Origin: CAMLDH01 sp966250375
Lineage (GTDB): Bacteria > Pseudomonadota > Gammaproteobacteria > Burkholderiales > Burkholderiaceae_D
Assembly: GCA_966250375.1 (NCBI GenBank)
Contig: CBINHE010000018.1
Span: forward strand, 1 to 52,880
Direction: 5' to 3'
Length of the DNA stretch: 52,880 nucleotides
Numbering within the stretch: the first letter of the stretch is position 1; every line of letters begins with the position of its first letter. The notes under the pieces were generated by a model. The model saw only the letters and a list, made by a program, of their open reading frames with translations, was not told where the DNA came from and searched no databases. This document shows positions 31,832 through 40,000 of the stretch, piece by piece. Made by a program: the position numbers and the translations under genes.

Positions 31832-32602
31832 ATGAAAATTACAAAATTCAGCTCGATCATGGCAGCGTTAGCGCTGTCTTTAGCGGCCAGTTCCGCCAGC
31901 GCTTTGGTCGTCACCGCTTCCAATGACGCAAACGCCTTGGCCAATGCACTCACTGGTAGCGGCGTCACCATCACTAATGCCATGCTTTCGGCTGCAAGTT
32001 CGACCGGCGCGGGCACGTTTACTGGCGGCGCCGGCTCGATCGGCTTTGACAAGGGGGTGTTGCTGACGACCGGTACCGTTGGTTGCGCCGTAGGCTCGAA
32101 CAACCAAGGCGGTTGTACCGGTTCCGGAACCACTACATCGCTGAAGTTTGACTTCACCAGCGCTACCGGAAACGTCTTCTTCAAGTACGTTTTCGCGTCG
32201 GAAGAGTACAACGAATGGGTCGACTCGCAGTTCAATGACTTGTTCGAATTGAAGCTCAACGGCGCCAACATTGCGCTGCTGCCAGGCGCCGGCGGCGTCG
32301 TGTCGATCAATAACGTCAATAATGGAAGCAATTCCGCTTTCTATCGTGACAACGCGGTTCTGGGCCTGGACGTTCAGTACGATGGCTTGACGACAGTTCT
32401 CGTCGCACAAGCATTGGGCCTGATCGGCACCAACACGTTTGAATTCCTGATCCAGGATCAAGGCGATGACGCCCTCGATTCCGGCGTGTTCATCGAAGCA
32501 GGCACTTTCTCCGGTACAAAACCGGTTCCGGAACCAGGCAGTCTTGCGCTGTTTGGTTTGGGTCTCGTCGGTTTGCTGGCTCGCAAGCGCAAGCAGGCTT
32601 GA
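31832..32602 (+). CDS. PEP-CTERM protein with choice-of-anchor L domain
   Basis: 256 residues. A signal peptide (MKITKFSSIMAALALSLAAS, cut after SASA) is followed by a choice-of-anchor L domain with its hallmark FFKYVFASEEYNEWVDSQFN and DLFELKLNGANIAL. The C-terminus is a PEP-CTERM sorting signal: VPEPGSLALFGLGLVGLLAR followed by KRKQA. Such proteins are processed by exosortase and are linked to exopolysaccharide and floc formation; no exosortase gene is in this window. ATG 31832 fits the signal peptide; longer starts do not. A strong terminator follows. Confidence 0.93.
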   Translation: MKITKFSSIMAALALSLAASSASALVVTASNDANALANALTGSGVTITNAMLSAASSTGAGTFTGGAGSIGFDKGVLLTTGTVGCAVGSNNQGGCTGSGTTTSLKFDFTSATGNVFFKYVFASEEYNEWVDSQFNDLFELKLNGANIALLPGAGGVVSINNVNNGSNSAFYRDNAVLGLDVQYDGLTTVLVAQALGLIGTNTFEFLIQDQGDDALDSGVFIEAGTFSGTKPVPEPGSLALFGLGLVGLLARKRKQA

Positions 32603-32626
32603 ATCAGGCTCGTTTTTTTACGCTAG

Positions 32627-32655
32627 AAAAAAGCGGCCTTCGGGCCGCTTTTTTT
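32627..32655. terminator. Bidirectional rho-independent terminator
   Basis: AAAAAAGCGGCC, loop TTCG, GGCCGCTTTTTTT. With A-runs on one side and T-runs on the other, it can end transcription of the PEP-CTERM gene and of the converging chemoreceptor operon. Confidence 0.9.
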
Positions 32656-32687
32656 CGTACGCATGTCCGGTCAAGCACCCATCGATC

Positions 32688-34301
32688 TCAAGCACCCAGA
32701 TGAAGTGGCCTGTGCATGGGCGCTGGCAGCAGACCACCTGTCCCATTGTCTTCCAGTTTGAACGCGCCGACCGCCTCTGCCAAATTCAACGCCTGCTCTT
32801 GCATGCTTGCCGCTGCGGCGGCTGCCTGTTCCACCAGCGCCGCATTCTGCAGGGTCATTTCATCCATGTGCCCTATGGTCCGGCTGAACTCTTCAATTCC
32901 GGCGCTTTGCTCCTGGCTGGATGCGGTGATTTCGTTCATGATGTCAGCCACATGTTTGACCGAGTTGACGATTTCGGTCATCGTGGTACCAGCCTGCGCA
33001 ACCAGTTTGCCCCCGGCATTCACCTTTTCTACCGAGTCGCCGATCAAAGTCTTGATTTCTTTGGCGGCAGCGGCCGAGCGTTGCGCCAAGTGACGCACTT
33101 CGGCCGCCACTACCGCGAAGCCGCGTCCCTGTTCGCCGGCGCGCGCTGCCTCCACCGCGGCATTCAATGCCAGGATATTGGTCTGGAACGCGATGCCATC
33201 AATCACGCTGATGATGTCGACGATTTTGTGTGAGCTGTCTTTGATCGACCCCATGGTGTCGACCACATGATTGACGACTTCACCGCCTTTGACCGCGAAG
33301 TCGGACGCGGAGATAACCAGTTGGTTCGCTTGTTTGGCATTTTCGGCATTTTGCTTGACGGTCATTGTTAATTCTTTGATCGAAGAGACCGTTTCTTGCA
33401 GGGAGTTTGCCTGCGACTCGGTACGCGACGAAATATCCGCGTTGCCGGAAGCGATTTGATTGGATGTTGCCACGATGGCGTCTGTGCCGACTCGTACCTG
33501 GCCGACGATTTTCTCCAGGCTGTCGTTCATGCCTTTCAGTGCTTGCAGCAACTGTCCGGTTTCGTCTTGCGCATTCACGACGATGTGGCTAGTGAGGTCG
33601 CCTGCTGCGACTGTCTTGGCAACCTGGACTGCCTGGATCAGAGGCGCCAAGATGTTCCGTATCAAGAAAAACGCCAGTACTGCGGCGAGTACAACGGCAA
33701 TTAGCCCGCCGCCGATGAGCAGGGTGCTGGTCAAATTCCGCAGCGTAGCGACTTCTGCGGAGCGTTGCGCGAGAGACTTTGCTTCTGCGTCACTTATTTC
33801 AGCAAGGATTGCGCGCATGTTTTTCATCGACCTCTCGCCTCGGCCTCCCTGCTCGAACTGCACCAGCGATTCCATCTGAATGACGCCGGCAGTAATGCCA
33901 CGTCGCATTTTCAACACCGGTTCTATCGCCTGCTTCAACCACTTCTGTTCTTCTTCGAGTAATTTTTGCAAGCGTTCTTGTTGCTGGGGATTGTCAGCGG
34001 TGAGCGACTTCGCTTTTTCCAGGCGGCTATTGAACGTCTCCTTTCCCATCCGCATGGTTTCCAGAAATTCTTCCTGCCCGGTGAGGGCGAAGCCGCGTTC
34101 TCCCGTTTGTATGTTGACCAAGCTGGTGAGCATGCCTTGGGCTTGATCAAGAGTTTCATAGGCGCGCGTATTCAAGTCATTCGCCTGCGCGAATTTCGCA
34201 AAACTTGTATGGGCGATGGCGACCAATATGACAAGAATGCCGACAATTGCGCCAAAGCCGATGTAAAGCTTGGTACGGATTTTAAGGTTGGCGAACTTCA
34301 T
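32688..34301 (-). CDS. Methyl-accepting chemotaxis protein with CHASE3 sensor
   Basis: 537 residues. TM1 at about 12-32, then a helical periplasmic domain with the CHASE3 pattern (TSLVNIQTGERGFALTGQEE and FNSRLEKAKSLTADNPQQQE), TM2 at about 193-217, HAMP, and a signalling domain. Its hairpin tip reads IDGIAFQTNILALNAAVEAA. The C-terminus has no NWETF-like tether for CheR/CheB. The ATG is only 12 bases after the cytochrome c stop codon, so it is probably the last gene of a redox operon. The signal may be a redox partner or product of that operon; this is inferred from position. Confidence 0.93.
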   Translation of the reverse strand: MKFANLKIRTKLYIGFGAIVGILVILVAIAHTSFAKFAQANDLNTRAYETLDQAQGMLTSLVNIQTGERGFALTGQEEFLETMRMGKETFNSRLEKAKSLTADNPQQQERLQKLLEEEQKWLKQAIEPVLKMRRGITAGVIQMESLVQFEQGGRGERSMKNMRAILAEISDAEAKSLAQRSAEVATLRNLTSTLLIGGGLIAVVLAAVLAFFLIRNILAPLIQAVQVAKTVAAGDLTSHIVVNAQDETGQLLQALKGMNDSLEKIVGQVRVGTDAIVATSNQIASGNADISSRTESQANSLQETVSSIKELTMTVKQNAENAKQANQLVISASDFAVKGGEVVNHVVDTMGSIKDSSHKIVDIISVIDGIAFQTNILALNAAVEAARAGEQGRGFAVVAAEVRHLAQRSAAAAKEIKTLIGDSVEKVNAGGKLVAQAGTTMTEIVNSVKHVADIMNEITASSQEQSAGIEEFSRTIGHMDEMTLQNAALVEQAAAAAASMQEQALNLAEAVGAFKLEDNGTGGLLPAPMHRPLHLGA

Positions 34302-34313
34302 TTTGTGTTGAGC

Positions 34314-34718
34314 TTATTTAACTTCAATCGTGGGCGATCGAATTGATCCCAAAAAAGCGATCACATCGGAAATCTGTTCATTGGTGAGTTCTTTGTCCCA
34401 TGGCGGCATGAATTCGGAGCGCGCCAGTGCCTTGCCGCCGCGTCGAATGATCAATTCCTTGTAGGCGTCGTTTTTATCACTCATGACCAAATTGGCGGGC
34501 TTCGGATTGTAAAGTTTCGCTGCACGCCCGGCGCCATCCGCTTTGACGCCATGACACAATTCGCAGTAATGATGGAACACGATGGAGCCGCGATAGATGG
34601 CTGCTTCAGGCGTATTTTTTGCCGGAAAATCGGAGTCCGATATCGCTGGCTTGACTTCCGCTGCAAACAGCTGGCCGCCGATGAGCAGCGTGGTGAGTGC
34701 GACAATCGCTTTGTTCAT
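34314..34718 (-). CDS. Periplasmic cytochrome c (class I)
   Basis: 134 residues from MNKAIVALTTLL, with signal peptide cut near LFAA. One haem site CELCH lies in YRGSIVFHHYCELCHGVKAD, with a Met axial ligand likely in RSEFMPPWDKEL, and the family end LTNEQISDVIAFLGSIRSP. It should shuttle electrons in the periplasm. Its ATG overlaps the TGA of the cupredoxin gene (ATGA at 34718-34715), so the two are translationally coupled. A longer start at 34763 is unlikely because it lies inside the cupredoxin frame. Confidence 0.92.
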   Translation of the reverse strand: MNKAIVALTTLLIGGQLFAAEVKPAISDSDFPAKNTPEAAIYRGSIVFHHYCELCHGVKADGAGRAAKLYNPKPANLVMSDKNDAYKELIIRRGGKALARSEFMPPWDKELTNEQISDVIAFLGSIRSPTIEVK

Positions 34719-35041
34719 TTTTTCACCTCGACAATCATTTTCATGTCGGGATGAATCGCGCATTCGATTTCGACCGTTCCTGGCTTGTCGAAGGAGACTT
34801 TTTTTGCCTGCCCTTGTGTATACGATCCGAGGTCAAAAGTCTTGGTATCCGACAGCGAAAAAATATTGTGCACGAATGGATCTTCATTCTTGAAATTGAT
34901 GGCGTCGCCAACGTTGACAGTCAGTGCTTTTTGGCTGAATTTTTTGTCCTTCTGCGCAACCTCAAAATCCTTCGCCTGAATGACTGGCGCCATTGTCGCG
35001 CCTACGATGAAAACGAAAATGCTGATGCACCAATTTTGCAT
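34715..35041 (-). CDS. Cupredoxin (plastocyanin-like, periplasmic)
   Basis: 108 residues with a signal peptide (cut near IQAKD). The mature fold has the blue-copper pattern: first His ligand in NEDPFVHNIFS, then Cys, His and Met in VEIECAIHPDMKM. This is the type 1 copper set, resembling the cupredoxins found with MauG-like peroxidases. A good ribosome binding site (CAGGAG) precedes the ATG. It lies about 80 bp after the di-haem peroxidase gene and overlaps the cytochrome gene, so it is a likely electron carrier between the two. Confidence 0.9.
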   Translation of the reverse strand: MQNWCISIFVFIVGATMAPVIQAKDFEVAQKDKKFSQKALTVNVGDAINFKNEDPFVHNIFSLSDTKTFDLGSYTQGQAKKVSFDKPGTVEIECAIHPDMKMIVEVKK

Positions 35042-35121
35042 GGCTGCTCCTGGGAAAAGAAAATTTCACGAATGATTGGCCGGCGCAAGACCGGCCGTTG
35101 AATCAACATGCACCGTGCTTC

Positions 35122-36165
35122 TTAATTGGCTGGCAGTGTAGGTAAAACAAAGGGTTGGGGCGGCGTTGTCAGCGCCTGCATGAATGCCACAATGGCATCC
35201 GCTTCTTCGTGCGTCAGATTAAGCGGTTTGATATTGGGCGAAAGATCGGTCTTGGTCACACCACCTCGGTTGTAGTGCTCGACGACTTCCGCCAAGGTGT
35301 TTGCCGATCCATCGTGAAAATACGGCGCGGTCAATGCGATATCACGCAGCGTCGGCGTTTTGAAAGCGCCTCTCATTGACTTCACAGGTTTGGTGGCGAA
35401 GCGACCGACATCAGGGTTGCTGTTGCCATAGGATGCCAAGCCGATATTGTGGAAACCGCCATCGGTGAAGTTCGGCGCCTGGTGGCAGGCGGCGCAATTG
35501 CCCTTGTTTGGATCGCTGAAGAGCCTGAAGCCAATGACTTGCTGCTTTGTCAGCGCCTTTTTGTCGCCCTGCAGCCAGCGGTCGAACGGCGAATTGCTGG
35601 AGATCACGGTGCGTTCAAATGAAGCAATCGCCTTGGACACCGTTTTATTGTCAATCGCTTCGCCTGGATAGGCCTTGGCGAACATCGTCTTGTAAGTTGG
35701 CTCGGCATTGAGCCATTTGAACAAAGAGGGGAGGTCCGCCGCCATTTCGTCCATTGACTCCATTGGTCCCATCGCCTGGTCTTCCAGCGAGGTTTTGCGC
35801 CCATCCCACATTTGTAGCGTGTTATGGCCGCTGTTGACAACGGTAGGCGATGCACGCCCCAACACTTTGCTCTTGTGGCCTTTTGTAGTAGGCAGTCCAT
35901 CCGACCAGCCAAACATCGGATTGTGGCAACTTGCGCACGAAATATTGCCATCCGAAGAGAGGCGAGGGTCGAAGAATAATGTTTTTCCCAACTTGACGCG
36001 CGCCGGTGTTGGCTTGTTGTCCGCTGGTGCAGGTGGCGTCTTGGGCAGCAGCCACTTTTGGTCTTCTTTGGTAGGCGTCGTTATATAGTCGCCGGCGACT
36101 GCCGGCACAGCGAGGAAAGAAAAATAAAACGTAGCGATCGTGAGTGCATGACATGCGTTTTTCAT
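35122..36165 (-). CDS. Di-haem cytochrome c peroxidase (MauG/CcpA family)
   Basis: 347 residues with a signal peptide (cut after VPAVAG). Two haem c sites: CASCHNPMFGWSDG and CAACHQAPNFTDGGF. Other family stretches are GKTLFFDPRLSSDGNISC, GRKTSLEDQAMGPM and FKTPTLRDIALTAPYFHDGS. It should be periplasmic and reduce H2O2 or oxidise another protein or small substrate with electrons from the cupredoxin or cytochrome. First gene of the apparent four-gene operon ending with a chemoreceptor. AGGAAGAG precedes the ATG. Confidence 0.93.
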   Translation of the reverse strand: MKNACHALTIATFYFSFLAVPAVAGDYITTPTKEDQKWLLPKTPPAPADNKPTPARVKLGKTLFFDPRLSSDGNISCASCHNPMFGWSDGLPTTKGHKSKVLGRASPTVVNSGHNTLQMWDGRKTSLEDQAMGPMESMDEMAADLPSLFKWLNAEPTYKTMFAKAYPGEAIDNKTVSKAIASFERTVISSNSPFDRWLQGDKKALTKQQVIGFRLFSDPNKGNCAACHQAPNFTDGGFHNIGLASYGNSNPDVGRFATKPVKSMRGAFKTPTLRDIALTAPYFHDGSANTLAEVVEHYNRGGVTKTDLSPNIKPLNLTHEEADAIVAFMQALTTPPQPFVLPTLPAN

Positions 36166-36439
36166 TACGGTCTCTTCCTATTGAAGAATATCGGAAACGT
36201 TTTTGAAACTGCCGGGAGTCAAGGGAACAGCGAAAGCGTGAGCATAAGTAAGTTGCTCTAGGAATATGTTATAGGACTTTTTTGCATTGCGCGGTATTGT
36301 TCCGCAAAATTTTTCTGGTTTGCAACACTTGGTGAAAGCATTGCAACATTTATTTATTGCGTTATTGCAAATGTAGATTGTTGAACCGTTGCGCTGTTGT
36401 GCGCCATCTTGCTGCTGATCCTTACGACTGCTCTTTGCG
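36166..36439. promoter_or_regulatory. Intergenic region with TTGCAA motif cluster
   Basis: Separates the peroxidase operon from the RND remnant. AT-rich, with TTGCAAC at 36320-36326 and 36341-36347, TTGCAA at 36365-36370 and related TTTGCATTGC near 36282. A short inverted repeat GCGG...CCGC lies near 36290-36304. Regulator unknown; no certain promoter was identified. Confidence 0.3.
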
Positions 36440-36723
36440 AAGCATTAATGGCGGCATTAAACATTAGTGTAAAAGTAGCGATGTTATCTGTCCTCGCCGT
36501 GCTGCTGACTGGCATTACGTTAGCCATTGCAACGGGAATCCGGGTTTTTTCGCCCCTCAAGTTCCAGTCCGGCATGAGCATCCTGCTCGCCTTCATGCTT
36601 CTCTGGAGCCTGCTGGGCGCGCAGGTGTTGTTGTCGGCGCTGACAGTTTTTTTATTGCAGAACGAAGGTGCCAGACGAGAGACTTTTCAAGTACCTGGAA
36701 TACCAGTAAGGACAGAAAAATGA
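36440..36723 (+). pseudogene. C-terminal remnant of an RND/MMPL transporter
   Basis: About 90 codons match the last membrane helices of RND/MMPL exporters: AVLLTGITLAIATGIRVFSP, then LKFQSGMSILLAFMLLWSLL and GAQVLLSALTVFLL. The usual family sequence is like FSPLKFQADMGILLAFMFLWN. The other ~700 residues are absent, so this is the tail of a deleted gene; it could still be read from TTG 36397 or ATG 36448. Its TGA overlaps the ATG of the DUF1302 gene (36720-36723). Full RND genes normally accompany DUF1302, DUF1329 and YCF48-like genes, which explains its presence here. Confidence 0.7.
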
Positions 36724-38297
36724 ACCTGCGACGTACCAGTTTGAAAGCGCAAGGCCCTATCTCTATGGCCATTGCGGCAGCGATTGCGGCAGGCGTTGCG
36801 CCCACTGTGCAAGCCTTTGAAATTGATACCGGAACAGAGGCGCAGGTACGTTGGGATAATACGATCAAGTACAGCGCTGCCCGCCGCGTCACCACTCCAT
36901 CCTCCGTCTTGCTCGCCAATATCAACGGCGACGATGGCAACCGGAATTTCGATACCGGTTTTATTTCCAATCGTCTCGATCTGCTGTCCGAACTGGATGT
37001 CACTTACAAGAACATGGGCATGCGAGTGAGCGGCGCGGCATGGTACGACGCGCTCTATAACCGGTCCAATGTGAACAACTCTCCGGCAACCGTGAACCCG
37101 TTTAGCGTGCCTGTGACCGAGTTCCCGGATGCGACCAGGAAATTGCATGGCAAGCAGGCAGAGATTCTGGATGCCTTTGTGTTTGGCAACGGTAACATTG
37201 GCGGCATGCCGGCCAGTGTGCGTGCCGGCAAACATACCCTGCTATGGGGCGAAAGCCTGTTGCTTGCCACAAACGGGATTTCCTATGCGCAAGCGCCGCT
37301 CGATCTGATCAAGGCCCAATCCGTCCCTGGCACGCAAGCCAAAGAACTGTTCATGCCGGTCGGGCAAATTTCGGGGCAATTGCGGCCCAACACCGCGCTG
37401 AGCCTTGCCGCCTATTATCAATACGACTGGCGCAAGTCCCGCCTGCCTGCTGCCGGCAGTTATTTAAGCTCTGCAGACATACTCGATGCCGGAGGCGAGC
37501 GCCTGCTCATTCCTTCCTCACCTGGACTACTGCGAGGCGCCGACTTGACTGCGCGTGACAGTGGTCAGTGGGGAGTTTCAGCGCGCTATCGCTCCACAGA
37601 ACTCGATACCGAATTCGGTGTGTATTACCTGCGCTTCAATGAAAGGCTGCCACAACTTTATCTGCGGCCTGGAGCAGGCGACTATGTGCTCGCCTATCCG
37701 GAAGATATCCGCATGTTCGGCGCGAGTTTTTCCACGGTGGTTGGCGATAGCAACGTCGCAGGAGAAATCCATGTGCGCCGCAATATGCCGCTGGCCAGCG
37801 TGCCCTTGTTCGTGCCGGCCGGTACGCAGGCGGACAATCGGGATCGTCCCTTGTATGCGGTCGGCAATACGGTGCATGCCCAGGTTTCCGTCATTCATGT
37901 GGTGAGCTCTACCCCTTGGTGGGACAGCGGTACGGTATCGGCGGAAGTCGGCGCGCTGTACCGCACCGGCATCACCAGGAATGCCGAGAATATCGATCCG
38001 GCCACGGAGCGCGGGGCGTGGGGATTGTCACTTATCTTCACGCCATCTTATTTCCAGGTGCTGCCGAATCTGGATCTCAGCGTGCCACTCTCGCTCAGCT
38101 ACAACGTCAAGGGCAAATCGCCCGTCGCCAGCGCCTTCAGCGGCGACAAGGCGGGAACGTTCAGCATTGGGATCAATGGCGAGTACGAGAGGACATGGAA
38201 TGCGAATATACGGTATGTCGTTTACTTTGGAGGGACGGCGGTTCAACCTCTTTCGGATAGAGATTTTATTTCTCTTTCCATTCAACGCACGTTTTGA
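36720..38297 (+). CDS. DUF1302 outer-membrane protein
   Basis: 525 residues with a signal peptide (cut near APTVQA) and a beta-barrel pattern ending in Phe (SLSIQRTF), as in outer-membrane proteins. DUF1302 landmarks are EAQVRWDNTIKYSAA, GKHTLLWGESLLLATNGISY, AQAPLDLIKAQSVPGTQAKE and GADLTARDSGQWGVSARYR. The family occurs with RND exporters and DUF1329 proteins in loci for handling hydrophobic compounds. AAGGAC precedes the ATG. The ATG overlaps the stop of the RND remnant, suggesting they once formed one operon. Confidence 0.9.
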   Translation: MNLRRTSLKAQGPISMAIAAAIAAGVAPTVQAFEIDTGTEAQVRWDNTIKYSAARRVTTPSSVLLANINGDDGNRNFDTGFISNRLDLLSELDVTYKNMGMRVSGAAWYDALYNRSNVNNSPATVNPFSVPVTEFPDATRKLHGKQAEILDAFVFGNGNIGGMPASVRAGKHTLLWGESLLLATNGISYAQAPLDLIKAQSVPGTQAKELFMPVGQISGQLRPNTALSLAAYYQYDWRKSRLPAAGSYLSSADILDAGGERLLIPSSPGLLRGADLTARDSGQWGVSARYRSTELDTEFGVYYLRFNERLPQLYLRPGAGDYVLAYPEDIRMFGASFSTVVGDSNVAGEIHVRRNMPLASVPLFVPAGTQADNRDRPLYAVGNTVHAQVSVIHVVSSTPWWDSGTVSAEVGALYRTGITRNAENIDPATERGAWGLSLIFTPSYFQVLPNLDLSVPLSLSYNVKGKSPVASAFSGDKAGTFSIGINGEYERTWNANIRYVVYFGGTAVQPLSDRDFISLSIQRTF

Positions 38298-38442
38298 TGC
38301 AATCAATCTCCAATTGAAATTGGCTTGCAAAAAGGGTGGAACAGACTTATTCCGTCCACGCCGTTTCGTATTTTTCTGTTAGCCAAACCTGCTTATTCCG
38401 GCGCGTCCGGATTGGGTTACACCTGAAATCAGGAGGCAAGAG

Positions 38443-39804
38443 ATGAAATTCAAGCGAGCAACAGCAGCCATTGCAATAGTGTTGCTTGCGCTCGCGCACC
38501 CCTTCGCCGGCGCGGCGGTCACCCCCGAAGAAGCGGCCAAACTCCAATCTGAACTGACCCCGTTGGGCGCCGAAAAGGCAGGCAACAAGGATGGAACGAT
38601 CCCCGCCTGGGATGGCGGTTACACCAAGGTATGGCCCGGCTATCAGTCCGGGCAACCTCGGCCGGACCCATTTGTTAACGAAAAGCCGCTGTTCCAGATC
38701 ACCGCAAAGAATATGGATCAGTATGCCGACAAGCTCTCTGGCGGGGTCAAGGCGTTGCTGCAGCGCTATCCCACCTACCGGCTCGATGTGTATCCGACCC
38801 ATCGCACCGCAGCCGCACCACAGTGGCTCTACGACAACACCTTCAAGAATGCTACTCGTGCCAGGCTCGTCCCCGATGTCTCCGTTGGCTCAAGGGTGGA
38901 AGGCGCCTATGGCGGCATCCCGTTTCCGATTCCCAGGGACGGGGCAGAGACGATGTGGAATCATTTGCTTTCGTGGCATGGCGAAGCGTTCGCCCTCAAC
39001 TTCGGCGCGTATGTTGTGCCAGCCAACGGCAGGCCCGTGCTGGCGACGACGGCAATCTTTGAAGTGCAGTATCCGTACTATTATCGGGATGGTGCGCTCG
39101 ACAGCTTTGACGGAAATTATTGGATTGGAAAAATCACCACCACTGGCCCGCCTTTCCGGGTCGGAGAAAAAACCGTGGCGATTTACCCTGCCGGGAAAAG
39201 CCTTCAGGCGTGGCAATACCTGGTGGGACAGCGCCGAGTACGGCGTGCTCCCAAACTTGAATATGACACGCCCAACTTTGTCACTTCCGGGTTCGACTTT
39301 GTTGATGAGGGTTTTCTATTCGTCGGCAATCTGGATCGCTATGACTGGAAGCTGGTGGGCAAGAAGGAGATGTTCGTGCCCTACAATACCCAACGCTTTC
39401 ACCTGACGAAGGTGGATCAGGCGCTCGGGCCACGGCATCTCAATCCGGACCATATGCGATGGGAGTTGCATCGCGTGTGGGTGGTGGAAGCTACCTTGGC
39501 GCCAGGCAAACGTCATGTGATGCCGAAGCGGCGCTTTTATCTGGATGAAGACAGCTGGCAGGCACTCCTGTCCGATGGCTGGGATGCCGGGGGACAGCTT
39601 TGGCATGTCGGGCATGCCATGCCTGTGCTGACCCCCGAACTGCCAGGTGCGCCTGTTTTTGCGTACGTAATCTATGATCTGTTGAAGAGCGGATACGCGG
39701 CTTCCAACCTGTTCAATGAGCAACAACGGCAATACCGAGCTGTCATGCGTCGGCCGGAAGATTATTTTTCCCCGGCCGCGCTCGTCGCCGAAGGGATTCG
39801 TTGA
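38443..39804 (+). CDS. DUF1329 exported protein (LolA/LolB-like)
   Basis: 453 residues with a signal peptide (cut near FAGAAV). DUF1329 landmarks: KAGNKDGTIPAWDGGYT, ALLQRYPTYRLDVYPTHRTA, YGGIPFPIPRDGAETMWNHL, GQRRVRRAPKLEYDTPNF and EMFVPYNTQRFHL. The domain is related to outer-membrane lipoprotein carriers. A strong AGGAGG site precedes the ATG. It follows DUF1302 at 145 bp and is likely co-transcribed with it. With the RND gene deleted, the system may be incomplete. Confidence 0.92.
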   Translation: MKFKRATAAIAIVLLALAHPFAGAAVTPEEAAKLQSELTPLGAEKAGNKDGTIPAWDGGYTKVWPGYQSGQPRPDPFVNEKPLFQITAKNMDQYADKLSGGVKALLQRYPTYRLDVYPTHRTAAAPQWLYDNTFKNATRARLVPDVSVGSRVEGAYGGIPFPIPRDGAETMWNHLLSWHGEAFALNFGAYVVPANGRPVLATTAIFEVQYPYYYRDGALDSFDGNYWIGKITTTGPPFRVGEKTVAIYPAGKSLQAWQYLVGQRRVRRAPKLEYDTPNFVTSGFDFVDEGFLFVGNLDRYDWKLVGKKEMFVPYNTQRFHLTKVDQALGPRHLNPDHMRWELHRVWVVEATLAPGKRHVMPKRRFYLDEDSWQALLSDGWDAGGQLWHVGHAMPVLTPELPGAPVFAYVIYDLLKSGYAASNLFNEQQRQYRAVMRRPEDYFSPAALVAEGIR

Positions 39805-40000
39805 TCAGGCGTTTCTTCTTCTGCCGAACCAGTGTGCGGAAAGTAAGTCCAACTTTGTTAATGCATTGAAACGTGACGCGGTCCTTCCGGCTGGAAACGG
39901 CAGTTGCCCCCGTCGGCACGAATGGTTCGTTTCTGCATGACAGATTGTTCGACTCAAGTCGGAAACCAGCCACGAACCACCAATCTCTTGAACTGCTGCC

